Shown: in pieces, positions 44,215 to 53,726 of the stretch | Numbering within the stretch: position 1 is the stretch's first letter | Layout: each line of letters starts with the position of its first letter | From: Echinicola vietnamensis DSM 17526 | Lineage (GTDB): Bacteria; Bacteroidota; Bacteroidia; Cytophagales; Cyclobacteriaceae | DNA length: 64,000 nt | Assembly (NCBI RefSeq): GCF_000325705.1 | Contig: NC_019904.1 | Span: forward strand, 2,978,001 to 3,042,000 | Direction of reading: 5' to 3' | Notes under the pieces: generated by a model | Seen by the model: only the letters and a program-made list of their open reading frames with translations | Database searches by the model: none | Told to the model about the DNA's origin: nothing | Position numbers and translations under genes: made by a program

Positions 44215-45489
44215 ATGATCATGAACAAGCATTTCACAGAGTTCAATGAACTCACCAACAGTGCAGGTAATTACCTTGAACAGAAGCTCTGTTATTCATT
44301 AAAGACATCCTATGAATATGCGAAGGTCTGGAAACGGCTCAGAGAATTTATGTTTTCCAATGGTTTTAGTCATTATGATAAGTCAGTAGAAGAGCAGTTT
44401 TTACGGTTTAATTTTAAAAACAAAAGTTGGAAGGATCTGACTGTCAGTCAAAGAGTCACTTATAATGGGCTGAAGATGCTTACCGAGTATCATCAGACAG
44501 GCAAGATCAACATTCCTTCACTGCCAAGTAAATATCCACTGGACTTTAGGGGCCCCATTGGTAAAGTTATTCTGGATTTTTTGAGGCGCAGACAGCAAAG
44601 GGGGATGTCCAGAAGCAGTCTCCACAATTATCAAAGACATTTATATGAATTTATGGAGTACTGTGAAAAGCGAGGTATTGGCAGCGTTGGGTATATTGAT
44701 CTGCCCTTACTGCTTCATTTCATAAACCAGTACAACTGTGATAAGAAAACCGTAATGATTGTCTTGATTTCGACCTTACGGATTTTCCTGCGGTATCTGT
44801 TTAAGGAAAACCTTACGGCTATTGACTATTCTTCTAAGGTCCCAAGATGTAAAAAAGTTACCCAGCCCAAGATACCTTCCCTCTATTCAAAGGAAGAAGT
44901 AGAAAAACTGATTGCATCAGTAGACAGATCAAGCCCTACCGGGAAAAGGAACTATGCTATTATCATGCTTGCCGCCAGGCTCGGGCTCAGGGCTTCGGAT
45001 ATCTCCAGATTAAAATTTAAAAATTTACATTGGAACACCAGTACGATTGAGATTGACCAGGTAAAAACAGGGAACCCATTACAGCTCCCCTTGTTGCCAG
45101 ACGTTGGCAATGCCATCATCGATTATTTACAATACGGACGTCCTGTTTCAGAAGAACCCCATGTGTTTTTAACAGGAAGGCCGCCATACGGTTGTTTTAC
45201 TACTAGCAACGTGGTTACCCATGTTGTTCAGAGAGCGATAATAAAAGCCGGTATTGACACCAAAAACAGAAGGTTTGGTCCCCATTCATTACGGCATAGC
45301 TTGGGATTCAGAATGTTGGAAAAAAGCACTATGCTCCCCGTTATATCGGAGGTTTTTGGTCACAAAAGTTCAGAGTCCACAAGGTTTTACCTCCGGATCG
45401 ATCTAACCTCCATGAAGCAATGTATGCTGGACGTCCCGCCTGTACCAACAGAGTTTTATCAGCAGAGAGGAGGTGCGTTTTATGGATAA
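44215..45489 (+). CDS. RIT tyrosine recombinase A
   Basis: 424 aa. The C-terminal catalytic domain (about 220-410) has Arg in L-G-L-R-A-S-D-I, the H-S-L-R-H box with its Arg, and F-G-H-K-S-S-E-S-T-R-F-Y with the nucleophile Tyr. The N-terminal part is a longer DNA-binding region with a SAM-like core domain. It is first of three; its end overlaps the next recombinase gene by 17 bp, implying translational coupling. In RIT elements the three recombinases are thought to act together; the division of labour is not established. Confidence 0.9.
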   Translation: MIMNKHFTEFNELTNSAGNYLEQKLCYSLKTSYEYAKVWKRLREFMFSNGFSHYDKSVEEQFLRFNFKNKSWKDLTVSQRVTYNGLKMLTEYHQTGKINIPSLPSKYPLDFRGPIGKVILDFLRRRQQRGMSRSSLHNYQRHLYEFMEYCEKRGIGSVGYIDLPLLLHFINQYNCDKKTVMIVLISTLRIFLRYLFKENLTAIDYSSKVPRCKKVTQPKIPSLYSKEEVEKLIASVDRSSPTGKRNYAIIMLAARLGLRASDISRLKFKNLHWNTSTIEIDQVKTGNPLQLPLLPDVGNAIIDYLQYGRPVSEEPHVFLTGRPPYGCFTTSNVVTHVVQRAIIKAGIDTKNRRFGPHSLRHSLGFRMLEKSTMLPVISEVFGHKSSESTRFYLRIDLTSMKQCMLDVPPVPTEFYQQRGGAFYG

Positions 45490-46465
45490 ATGTTATCACA
45501 GTGTATATGGCCTGCACATAAAGCAGTTCATACAGACCAAGAGAAAACTGGGGTTCAAGTATGTGACAGAGACTTTTGCGCTATCCAAAATCGATGATCT
45601 TGCAACACAAACGAGGCAGACATCACAAGGCATCACAAAGGCATTCGCCGACATGTGGGCTGAAAAGCGACCCAACGAATCCAGAGGATATCATTATCAT
45701 AGAATGCTGATGTTGGTACAACTATCCTCCTATATAAATGATATAGGGATTGAATCATATATTCCAAAACTTCCCCGCTTTCCCGAGAATACGTTTATAC
45801 CATATGTATATTCACGGGACGAGATTGCCATGCTATTTAAGGCATGTGATGAATTAAGGATGCAAATTGCCCACAGGGAATCCTGCTTGTTTTGCATGCC
45901 CGTCCTATTGAGACTACTTTATGCAACAGGAATACGCATAGGTGAAGCGCTTGATTTAAAAGATGAGGATGTCAATCTGGAAGACGGGTATATCCGTATT
46001 CAGGATTCTAAGAATAAAAAGCAGAGAGCCATTCCTATATCAGCTTCTTTGAACTTGGTATGTAAAGAATATCTTTCTTACAGGGCATGGCTTCCTTATA
46101 AGAACTCAACAACCGGATTTTTCTTCGTAAATGTCAGTGGTAATAAGTGTGGCCAGGGTTTTCGGAAATGGTTCAGAAAATGTTTAGAACATGCCAATAT
46201 CCCATATTTGGGAGAAAAACATGGGCCGCGTATACATGATCTACGGCATACTTTTGCTGTCAACTCTCTTGCCGGTATGGCAGAAGCAGGAATCGATCTG
46301 TATGCCTCGCTACCGATATTGTCCAACTATCTTGGGCACCAGTCAATAGGAGCAACTGACCATTATGTGCGGTTGACAGCTTCAATGTTCCCGGACCTGA
46401 TCAGGGATATGGATAAAACGTGTATTGATGTCTTTCCAAAATTCAGAAACTATGGGGCCGACTGA
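45473..46465 (+). CDS. RIT tyrosine recombinase B
   Basis: 330 aa, second of the trio. Catalytic residues: Arg in Y-A-T-G-I-R-I-G-E-A-L, the box H-D-L-R-H-T-F, the L-G-H-Q-S-I-G-A-T-D-H-Y motif with Tyr. The N-terminus starts with a short Y-G-L-H-I-K-Q-F-I-Q-T-K-R segment leading into the core-binding domain. It overlaps recombinase A by 17 bp and recombinase C by 38 bp. Confidence 0.9.
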   Translation: MRFMDKCYHSVYGLHIKQFIQTKRKLGFKYVTETFALSKIDDLATQTRQTSQGITKAFADMWAEKRPNESRGYHYHRMLMLVQLSSYINDIGIESYIPKLPRFPENTFIPYVYSRDEIAMLFKACDELRMQIAHRESCLFCMPVLLRLLYATGIRIGEALDLKDEDVNLEDGYIRIQDSKNKKQRAIPISASLNLVCKEYLSYRAWLPYKNSTTGFFFVNVSGNKCGQGFRKWFRKCLEHANIPYLGEKHGPRIHDLRHTFAVNSLAGMAEAGIDLYASLPILSNYLGHQSIGATDHYVRLTASMFPDLIRDMDKTCIDVFPKFRNYGAD

Positions 46466-47465
46466 CTTTGCAAAGCATATCTCAGACTTTATCTCAAAAT
46501 ACCTTCCCAATGAAAATGGGGCTAGTCTCAATACCATAACTGCCTATAGAGATACATTCGTATTACTGCTGTCCTTCATTGAAAAGCATAGGAAGGTGAA
46601 ACTGGAAAAGCTGACATTGGATTACATCACAAAAGAAACAATCGTCGCATTTTTGGATTGGATACAGAGCGAAAGGAAGTGCAGTAACTCAACCCGCAAT
46701 TTACGGTTGGCTGCTATTCATTCCTTTTACAGGTACTTGCAATATCAACACTTGGACAACCTTTACGAATGTCAACGTATCTTATCCATTAGATCCAAGA
46801 AAACAGCCAAAGACAGCATCAAATACCTAAGCGTTGAGGGTATCAGGCTTCTGTTACAGCAACCCGATACAACAACCAGGAAAGGCAGGCGTAACCTTGC
46901 TTTATTGGCATTAATGTATGACACAGGAGCAAGGGTCCAGGAGATCATTGATCTGACACCATCCATGTTACGGCTCGACAAACCTGCCACCATCAAAATC
47001 ATTGGAAAAGGCAATAAAGCAAGGTTAGTTCCAATGCTTGATGCACAAACAGTACACCTTAAAAACTATCTGAAAGAGTACGAGTTGGATAGTCCTTCGG
47101 CGAAACTGTACCCTCTTTTTTCAAACAGTAAAAAAGAAAAACTGACACGCGCAGGAATCAATTACATTATCCAGAAGTATGTAGGAATGGCAAGGAAAGA
47201 AAATAAGCTGATGATACCTTTAAAAATCACTTGTCATTCCTTCAGACATACAAAGGCGATGCACCTCCTTCAGGCGGGTGTTAACCTGGTCTATATCCGT
47301 GATATACTGGGACACGTCTCTGTGCAGACCACAGAAATTTATGCCAGAGCTGACTCCAAACAGAAACGCATTGCCCTGGAAAAAGCATATGAAGACGTAA
47401 ATCCAGGTGAAAAGGCTGTATGGCTTAATAATGAGAATCTTATCTCTTGGCTCAAAAGATTCTGA
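46428..47465 (+). CDS. RIT tyrosine recombinase C
   Basis: About 345 aa, last of the trio. Catalytic residues: Arg in Y-D-T-G-A-R-V-Q-E-I, the box H-S-F-R-H-T-K, and L-G-H-V-S-V-Q-T-T-E-I-Y with Tyr. It resembles XerD-like recombinases with a core-binding domain at about 10-110. ATG at 46428 is the first ATG of the frame; M-G-P-T-D-F at 46452 is an alternative. The gene stops just before the right-end inverted repeat. Confidence 0.9.
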   Translation: MSFQNSETMGPTDFAKHISDFISKYLPNENGASLNTITAYRDTFVLLLSFIEKHRKVKLEKLTLDYITKETIVAFLDWIQSERKCSNSTRNLRLAAIHSFYRYLQYQHLDNLYECQRILSIRSKKTAKDSIKYLSVEGIRLLLQQPDTTTRKGRRNLALLALMYDTGARVQEIIDLTPSMLRLDKPATIKIIGKGNKARLVPMLDAQTVHLKNYLKEYELDSPSAKLYPLFSNSKKEKLTRAGINYIIQKYVGMARKENKLMIPLKITCHSFRHTKAMHLLQAGVNLVYIRDILGHVSVQTTEIYARADSKQKRIALEKAYEDVNPGEKAVWLNNENLISWLKRF

Positions 47466-47525
47466 TATTTTTATGTAAAGTGATTCTTGATTAATCCTCA
47501 TAGTATCAGGTTTTTACAGGGATTA

Positions 47526-47554
47526 CTTTACATAATCATATACTTCACATAATG
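47526..47554 (-). repeat. RIT right terminal inverted repeat (29 bp)
   Basis: Exact reverse complement of 44063-44091. A further 25 bp, including the palindrome TTATGTAAAGCTTTACATAA, separate it from the GCCCA that marks the host sequence, so the right end is longer than the left. Confidence 0.88.
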
Positions 47555-47579
47555 CACCTTATGTAAAGCTTTACATAAA

Positions 47580-47741
47580 GCCCACAACCACCCCAGTGGT
47601 ACCCTTCGGCGAAGTGAACAGGATGACCGGCTGACCGAAAAGATGGACAAGGCCGGTAAACTATTGGAGCTTCCGGTAATAGATCATATCATATTGACCG
47701 CGGAAGCGTACTATTCATTTGCCGATAGAGGAGGGCTTTAG
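47580..47741 (+). pseudogene. radC: radC 3' fragment (JAMM/MPN domain), split by the RIT element
   Basis: Reading from A-H-N-H-P-S-G the frame stays open for about 52 codons to TAG: the JAMM motif, then S-E-Q-D-D-R-L-T-E-K, V-I-D-H-I-I-L-T and Y-Y-S-F-A-D, the normal end of a RadC-like protein. The matching left piece, G-I-I-F-A-H, lies at 44048-44065 on the other side of the RIT element, where the frame is closed by a stop at 44024-44026. The 5' half is therefore already lost. RadC-like genes are common on integrative elements of Bacteroidota; their function is debated. Confidence 0.82.
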
Positions 47742-47938
47742 GGGCTATTTTTTATTCTTTACCCCAATTCTTGAATCTTCTGTCCCGAAGCCGATCATTC
47801 TGATGATAATATGCTCCTATTGGAAATCGTATCAACATATTAAAAAAGGTTAAATAGCAGAAGAACAATATATTGATCACAAAATAATAAGTAGATTAAT
47901 GCAATGGAAATTTTTGTTGACTGCAATTTTAAATTGTT

Positions 47939-50209
47939 TTGTATATGATTGATCTATTTAATTTCTTTAGAAATACCCTAGTGGTATTAATGGTGGGGAC
48001 ATCTTTTGCATGGGCACAGGCCTCCCGTCAAGTGGAGAATCTTGAAGTTTTTGCCAAAGCTTATGGATATGTGAAGTACTTTCATCCAAGTGATGAAGCA
48101 GCACAATTGGACTGGGGCTGGTTTGCTGTCCATGGCGCACAAAAGGTCATTAACTGTCCTACTTCAGAAACACTTGTTGATTCATTGAACCATCTTTTTG
48201 CCCCGATTGCCCCAACAGTTTATTTTTCCAGTAGGGCATTGGAAAAACCTAGGGTTTTGGAAGTGGCCACTCCTCATGATCTAAAAGGATTTGATAAGGT
48301 TTATTGGCAGCATTATGGGGTAGGAAAGGATATGCTCAATCCAAGTAAACTTTATAAAAGTGTAAGGGTTAATAGGCTGGAAGTTGAACAGGAGGCCGGA
48401 AGTTTTGGGGGAATAGGAAGGTCGATAAAGGCTAATGACCATCATGGAAAAAAGTTCAAGCTTACAGGATATGCTAGACTCTCTCCAGGGAGCCAGGGAA
48501 CCGGACATCTTTGGGTAAGGGAGGACACAAAAAGGAATGGAATGGGTTTTTTCAATAATATGGATGACCGCCCCATCACCTCTTCGGAATGGACTAAATA
48601 CGAAATTGAAGGCAGGTTGGGGGATTTTTCCGACCGATTGGTATTTGGAGCGTTTTTAAAGGGGAGAGGATCATTTAAATTGGATGATATCCATTTGTAT
48701 ATTGAAACAGACAGCCAGTGGGAAGACGTACCTTTGGAGAACAACAGTTTTGAAGGAAAGGATTGGGCAAGGAATGGTTGGGAGAAAATGGGCGAGAAGT
48801 ATGATCAGTTCACTGATGATGTTGACAAGTTTGACGGTCAGTATTCATTGGTCATAAAGTATACCGGAAATGAAAATAGAAAAATACAAAAGCCCATCTT
48901 TGAAGAAGCTCCTTCGATGGAAGAACCGTGGATTACCGCCTTGGGGAGTGGGGTGTGGATCAATATGCCATTGGTATTATTTACCGATAAAGACCATACC
49001 TTTCCGGTAGCTACCGAAGATATTGTGGCCTACATGGACCAGGCTGAAAAGGATACACCCACCGACGCTGCTTCTTTGGCATTCAGGCTTGGGAATATCA
49101 TCAATGCTTGGAATGTTTTCCAGCATTTTTATCCCTACTTCGATGAAGTTGGAGCCAATTGGGACATGGTCCTTCATGATCAATTATTACGAACTTTTTC
49201 GAGCAACAAGGAAACCCATATTGATGATCTTAAAACCTTGACGGCTCCACTGAAAGATGGACATATAAATGTATCGGGGCCTTCCTCAAGCTATTTCTCG
49301 CCTCCCATCCTTTGGGAATGGGTAGAAAATGAACTGGTGATCACCGAGGTTTATGATGAAAAGTTGGGGTTAAACCGGGGGGATGTGGTAGAAGCAATTA
49401 ACGGACATGAACCAAATGATTATTTTGACCAATTCAGAGGGAAAATTTCTGCACCTACAAAAGGCTGGCTGGATTACCGTGCCAATAGTGAAACGCTTTT
49501 TGGGGAAGAGGGAAGTGAAATGGACATCGATGTGAATGGAAGGAAGTACCAATTGATTAGGGATGTCGATCACTACCAGCACAGGACCAATCAACGGAAG
49601 TCCCTGCCACCTTACCGGTTTATGGATGGGGGAATAATCTATATCAACCTTGATGTGGCACCTATGGACACCATTGATGCGATAATGCCACAACTCGAGA
49701 AGTGTACAGGCATCATTGCAGACCTTAGGGGGTATCCTGTCGGGGACAACCATATGTTGATCAATTACTTGCTGAAAAAGTCGGACAAGAGTAAATGGAT
49801 GCACGTGGATCAGGTAATATATCCGGACAGGGTGAACCCGGCAGGACAAAGTAGTCAAGGTTGGCAAATGTCTCCCCAAAAGCCCTACCTGGGTGATAGG
49901 AAGGTGGTGTTTATTATTGATGGCCAGGCCATAAGCTATGCTGAAAGCTATATGGGTTTCGTGGAAGCCAATGATTTGGCCACAATAATCGGCCAACCCA
50001 CTGCTGGTACCAATGGTAGTTTTAATGCATTTACCCTTCCCGGTGGCTACAAGATCACCTTTACCGGAATGCATGTGGTCAAACATGATGGTTCCCAGCA
50101 TCATGGCATTGGTGTACTGCCCGATATTTACGTGGAAAAAACAATAGCAGGAGTGAAGGCGGGAAGGGATGAGTTTTTGGAGAAGGCCATTCAACTTTTG
50201 ACTAAATAA
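47939..50209 (+). CDS. secreted S41 family peptidase, large
   Basis: 756 aa with a signal peptide (cut near F-A-W-A-Q-A). The first part carries A-Y-G-Y-V-K-Y-F-H-P-S-D-E, repeated again as N-A-W-N-V-F-Q-H-F-Y-P-Y-F, typical of a Bacteroidota S41 subgroup. A PDZ-like stretch follows (L-G-L-N-R-G-D-V-V-E-A-I-N-G). The C-terminal protease domain has D-L-R-G-Y-P-V-G-D and a nucleophile region G-Q-A-I-S-Y-A-E-S-Y, then G-Q-P-T-A-G-T-N-G. ATG at 47945 is an alternative start. Located just right of the RIT/radC scar, with no evident partner. Substrate unknown. Confidence 0.83.
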   Translation: MYMIDLFNFFRNTLVVLMVGTSFAWAQASRQVENLEVFAKAYGYVKYFHPSDEAAQLDWGWFAVHGAQKVINCPTSETLVDSLNHLFAPIAPTVYFSSRALEKPRVLEVATPHDLKGFDKVYWQHYGVGKDMLNPSKLYKSVRVNRLEVEQEAGSFGGIGRSIKANDHHGKKFKLTGYARLSPGSQGTGHLWVREDTKRNGMGFFNNMDDRPITSSEWTKYEIEGRLGDFSDRLVFGAFLKGRGSFKLDDIHLYIETDSQWEDVPLENNSFEGKDWARNGWEKMGEKYDQFTDDVDKFDGQYSLVIKYTGNENRKIQKPIFEEAPSMEEPWITALGSGVWINMPLVLFTDKDHTFPVATEDIVAYMDQAEKDTPTDAASLAFRLGNIINAWNVFQHFYPYFDEVGANWDMVLHDQLLRTFSSNKETHIDDLKTLTAPLKDGHINVSGPSSSYFSPPILWEWVENELVITEVYDEKLGLNRGDVVEAINGHEPNDYFDQFRGKISAPTKGWLDYRANSETLFGEEGSEMDIDVNGRKYQLIRDVDHYQHRTNQRKSLPPYRFMDGGIIYINLDVAPMDTIDAIMPQLEKCTGIIADLRGYPVGDNHMLINYLLKKSDKSKWMHVDQVIYPDRVNPAGQSSQGWQMSPQKPYLGDRKVVFIIDGQAISYAESYMGFVEANDLATIIGQPTAGTNGSFNAFTLPGGYKITFTGMHVVKHDGSQHHGIGVLPDIYVEKTIAGVKAGRDEFLEKAIQLLTK

Positions 50210-50367
50210 AAGATAGCGACCATGAATGGTAGTAGTCAGCTTAATAAATTGACCTGTTATATGTTGAATCTAATTCTGGGAATTTCTTGTCCAAAAAGAA
50301 TCTGTATATGAGCTAGCAACAAAATGCTTAATAAATATAGTTTTTCATAAGAAATAATAGTATTGAT

Positions 50368-50976
50368 TTAGAAGATGCTAATGATCCAAGGGAGTGTTTC
50401 TCCAAATCCATCGTCTGGAAGAACCAGCCTATTGTTTTCGTAAAAAAAATAGGGACCAGGTATTTGATCATTATTCTCAATCCCTTGGGGAATAGTGTCG
50501 TAGCTGGAATGGACTTTATTATTATAATAAATGATAAAGTTTTTCATTAAGTATTGGCCTTCCGTATCAACATGATGTTTGACTTCTACATTTAGGGTGT
50601 CTAAGCTGCTGTCGGGGAACTTAAAAAGCCAATACCTGGAGAAGGACAAAGGTTGTTCCTTATAATCCACTTTTTCTGAACCTGCAACAGTAATATAGCC
50701 AAAAATTGTCCCGTAGTCAGATAAATCATATCCGTATACCTCATTGTTTATTAAACTTAAGTTTAGCCATTCGATTTCCCCTGAATTCGAAAAACCTTTC
50801 AATTGACCATTTTCCGCTTTATAAACCGCAGCATACTGAATATCTCCATAACCAAACTCATCGGAGTCGCTAAATTCGAAAAATATATCATAAAATTCAG
50901 GCAATCCGTTGGGTTCACTATCAGTGTTTGAGCAACCCAATAGAATTAATAGTGAAATTGTGATTATATTTTTCAT
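50368..50976 (-). CDS. lipoprotein of unknown function
   Basis: 202 aa. The signal ends at L-L-G-C (Cys15), followed by Ser/Asp-rich residues that suggest outer-membrane sorting. The body is rich in Tyr, Phe and Asp and predicted beta. No family recognised. AT-rich codons match the surrounding accessory region. Confidence 0.65.
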   Translation of the reverse strand: MKNIITISLLILLGCSNTDSEPNGLPEFYDIFFEFSDSDEFGYGDIQYAAVYKAENGQLKGFSNSGEIEWLNLSLINNEVYGYDLSDYGTIFGYITVAGSEKVDYKEQPLSFSRYWLFKFPDSSLDTLNVEVKHHVDTEGQYLMKNFIIYYNNKVHSSYDTIPQGIENNDQIPGPYFFYENNRLVLPDDGFGETLPWIISIF

Positions 50977-51066
50977 AACAATAAAGCTAAAATCATGTCT
51001 TTATTTGACAAGACAGAAAATTATTTTAAAATGATACATGTTTTATTGATAAACTGATTAAAAATA

Positions 51067-51531
51067 GTGAAAAACACCATCAAAATAAAGGTTGATGGTG
51101 TTCTTAACATAAACAAGGCACTGTTCAACAAGGAAGGGGAGCGCTACAATGCCTGGATCCAGTTGGACCTGGCCGAAAAGAATGACAAGGGCCAGCACCC
51201 CATGCTGCAGTACCATGACCGCTACGGATTCGACCTTGAAAAGTCGTTGAAGGCACTTCCCATCGTGGAAATGGAAGGCATGGACCAAAAGGACCGCTTG
51301 CTATACTCCCTGAAAAAAGGAAACCTCCATGAGGTGAACATTGCCGGAAAGGAAGGCTCCTTTCTGGTAGCCGCAAATCCCCAGTATAAATCCATCAGCG
51401 TGTACGATGAATCAGGAAAACGGCTTAACCTCAAGGACCTGCAACAGGAGATAAAAGAAAACCTACAGCAGGGTGTGGGAGTGAAGAAGGATACTCCCAA
51501 GCAGGAGAAAGGAAGGTCGGTGAAAATGTAG
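51067..51531 (+). pseudogene. 3' fragment of a conjugative-element protein (DUF3945-like)
   Basis: 154 aa from a GTG. The sequence (L-N-I-N-K-A-L-F-N-K-E-G-E-R-Y-N-A-W-I-Q-L-D-L, then Y-G-F-D-L-E-K-S-L and A-N-P-Q-Y-K-S-I-S-V-Y-D) recalls the C-terminal part of larger proteins carried by Bacteroidota conjugative elements. There is no sensible start region and the base composition jumps to GC-richer at this point, so I read it as a truncated tail. It is followed by a good terminator. A short independent gene is the alternative. Confidence 0.55.
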
Positions 51532-51561
51532 AAAGGGCTGAAACCCTTTTCGACCAAAATG

Positions 51562-51592
51562 AAAAACCATCCGTTTCAATGGATGGTTTTTT
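51562..51592 (+). terminator. terminator after the DUF3945-like fragment
   Basis: AAACCATCC pairs with GGATGGTTT around an 8-nt loop, followed by TTTTCG. Confidence 0.8.
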
Positions 51593-51833
51593 CGTTAACC
51601 TTTCTGTTGTCATGGTATTTTAAGGGAGGGGCCATGCTGGGCAGCTGGGACCAGTTGGTTTTTGAAAAACTACGGGACGCATAATTCAGCTGGCCTGCCC
51701 AAGCCTTTAATTCCTTCGCTTCGTCTCTATCCAAGAACCTAAGCGCTTTTTTGTACTCTTTTTCCCAAAGCCTCTTATCAAACCGCACCTTTTCCAAAAT
51801 CAATTTGTAATAATCAAGATAGGATGTTTTCAT
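51576..51833 (-). CDS. small conserved-looking protein of mobile elements
   Basis: 85 aa, starting M-K-T-S-Y-L-D-Y-Y-K-L-I-L-E-K-V with a helical, charged body. I recall similar short proteins from Bacteroidota integrative elements, with no function assigned. Its 3' end runs into the terminator hairpin of the convergent fragment, so the last residues may be non-native. Confidence 0.55.
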   Translation of the reverse strand: MKTSYLDYYKLILEKVRFDKRLWEKEYKKALRFLDRDEAKELKAWAGQLNYASRSFSKTNWSQLPSMAPPLKYHDNRKVNEKTIH

Positions 51834-52069
51834 AATCGTTTGGTTTAATTACTACAATTAGGGATAACAGATCTCCAGTGTAATTGAACTGCAATAAAAG
51901 ATCTTAAATTACAGGCGGAGAATGGGGGAGTGGTTTAATCCATTTATACTTCATGGTCTTAATGTATTTTAACAAATCCTATACATGTCATATTAAATTA
52001 CGAAGCAATTAGGGATTAGTTTCGGGAAATTAAATCTATCCGACATGTTTTTTGATCATAAACTTTGTG

Positions 52070-52213
52070 TCAAACTAGGGTATTGCTCTTAAAGGGCATG
52101 GAACCGTATTCCAATTGTTCAAAATTCCCGACTTCCAATAGCTTTGCCATTTCATCGAACAGCTCCACTTTGAACTGCTCAAGGTCATTTTTTGTGATGA
52201 TATCCACTTCCAT
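52070..52213 (-). pseudogene. N-terminal remnant of an excisionase-like HTH protein
   Basis: 47 aa reading M-E-V-D-I-I-T-K-N-D-L-E-Q-F-K and ending P-F-K-S-N-T-L-V. This matches the start of the small helix-turn-helix (excisionase-like) proteins next to integrases in Bacteroidota elements, which go on for another 50 or so residues with the DNA-binding helices. Here the frame ends where the helix-turn-helix should begin. Lies between the small protein and the dead integrase. Confidence 0.55.
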
Positions 52214-52288
52214 TATAGTTGTTTTAATAGCAAATCAATGAAATTAACCATTGGGATGTTCACACCGGCATCACAAGTGGGGGAACAT

Positions 52289-53583
52289 TTATTTGGATAA
52301 AAGTTCCCGTAGTCCCTTCATATCTTCACTGATTTTTTTCTCTACTACACGGGAATAGATCTGGGTGGTGGCGATTTTGGTATGGCCCAACATTTTGCTT
52401 ACTGTTTCGATAGGAACGCCGTTCATTAAGGTTACCGTCGTAGCGAATGTATGACGTGCAGTATGGTGTGTGAGGGTTTTGGTAATATCGCATAGATCGG
52501 CGATTTCCTTGAGGTAGCTGTTCATCTTTTGATTGGAAATAGGAGGTAGGAGGGTACCGTTGGCCTTGGCCTTGGGATGGTCTTTGTATTTATCGAGGAT
52601 TTCGATAGCCTTGGGTAGAAGAGGAAGCTTTACCGGTTCATCTGTTTTCTTTCGTTTCGAAATGAGCCACAGATCCCCATCAATACCTTTACCGATATTG
52701 GCTTGGGTAAGGTTGGTGGAATCAATGTAGGACAGGCCTGTATAACAGCTGAACACAAATAAATCCCTGACCCAGTCCAGTCGGGCTATCGTAAATTCTT
52801 TTGATTCAATTCTGGACAGTTCTTCCATTTCCAGAAATTGTCGCTGGACTTTTTTATACCTGAACTTATAATTGAGAAAGGGATCCTTTTTTATCCATTC
52901 CATTTTAAAGGCCAAGTTTTATACCTGAACTTATAATTGAGAAAGGGATCCTTTTTTATCCATTCCATTTTGAAGGCCAAGGTCATAAGCTTTTTCAACC
53001 TGATAAGGTGTTTCATCACCCCGTTGTTTGCTACCGGTCTACGACGGTGGTCTTTGGGCTTAAAAGTCCTCAGGTGGTGTTCGTAATCCGTAATGAATTT
53101 GTAATCGATATCCGAAAGGGGGATATCCGATTTCCTCTTCTAGGTTTTGAGGAATTCAAGAAGGTGCCTTTCCGTAGTTCTGTAATTTTTTAGGGTGCCT
53201 TCTGAAAGTACCCCCATATTTTGGGTATTGTGAAAATCAACAAGCTCCATAAGGGTATGTTCCTGTTCTTCTATACCCAGAAACCTGTTTTTTACGGTTT
53301 CTGGGGTAATAGTTTTTTTCTCAATGTAAAGTTCCTGATGACATTCCAATACCCTTGCCCTTATATGGTCTAAGAAACGATTAAATGTTCTGGATTCGGG
53401 ATTGTTTCCTTTTGCCTTTCCTCTTCCATGGTCCCAAAGACTAGGAGAAATTTTCTTCTTTACTGAAAGTTCAACACGCTTTCCGTCAACTGTAATTCGC
53501 GCTCTTATAGGCGTCATGCCGTTTTCATCAAGTTTGTTTTGGCGGATAATGAACTGAATTCCAAAGGTTTTTGAGTATCTCAT
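52289..53583 (-). pseudogene. tyrosine integrase of an integrative element, inactivated
   Basis: The N-terminal piece (from 53583, M-R-Y-S-K-T-F-G-I-Q-F-I-I-R) has the Arm-type DNA-binding domain and stops at an in-frame TAG at 53140-53142. Beyond the TAG the same frame continues (S-D-I-D-Y-K-F-I-T-D-Y-E-H-H-L) until a 65-bp tandem duplication shifts it. The C-terminal piece (52289-52915) holds an intact catalytic half: H-T-A-R-H-T-F, L-G-H-T-K-I-A-T-T-Q-I-Y and the R-containing C-Y-T-G-L-S. Two independent lesions make it a pseudogene. Its start faces the 3' end of tRNA-Pro, the usual site of such elements. Confidence 0.88.
52852..52981. repeat. 65-bp tandem duplication inside the integrase pseudogene
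   Basis: Copies 52852-52916 and 52917-52981 differ at one base (TTTTAAAGG versus TTTTGAAGG). As 65 is not a multiple of three, the duplication breaks the frame. Confidence 0.93.
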
Positions 53584-53726
53584 TCTTAATTTGATTTTGG
53601 TTAATCTGGCCCTTTTTGGTCTAAAAAGGTCACCAGAATGACTGATTTTAAAGCTCAAAATGGCCCAAAAACACCCAAAATTAGAGATTAGGAACTAGAT
53701 GGATATCAATGACTTAAGCTCTAACT

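Larger units (their letters stand above)
44060..47584 (+). mobile_element. RIT (recombinase-in-trio) element
   Basis: Three overlapping tyrosine recombinase genes on one strand are framed by a perfect 29-bp inverted repeat, 44063-44091 and 47526-47554, and by a second inverted pair of 16 bp (44136-44151 and 47466-47481). The motif TTATGTAAAG or close variants occurs eight times at the ends, including a 20-bp palindrome at 47559-47578. GCCCA is repeated directly at 44060-44064 and 47580-47584. Removing what lies between rejoins a RadC reading frame (G-I-I-F-A to H-N-H-P-S-G), which fixes the insertion point. RIT elements are a described class; the element boundaries here are read directly from the sequence. 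Confidence 0.85.

Noticed and set aside
49370..50194. 274-codon frame on the - strand opposite the large S41 peptidase
   Set aside because: Composition (His/Cys-rich, no domain) is typical of an antisense shadow of the conserved peptidase domain.
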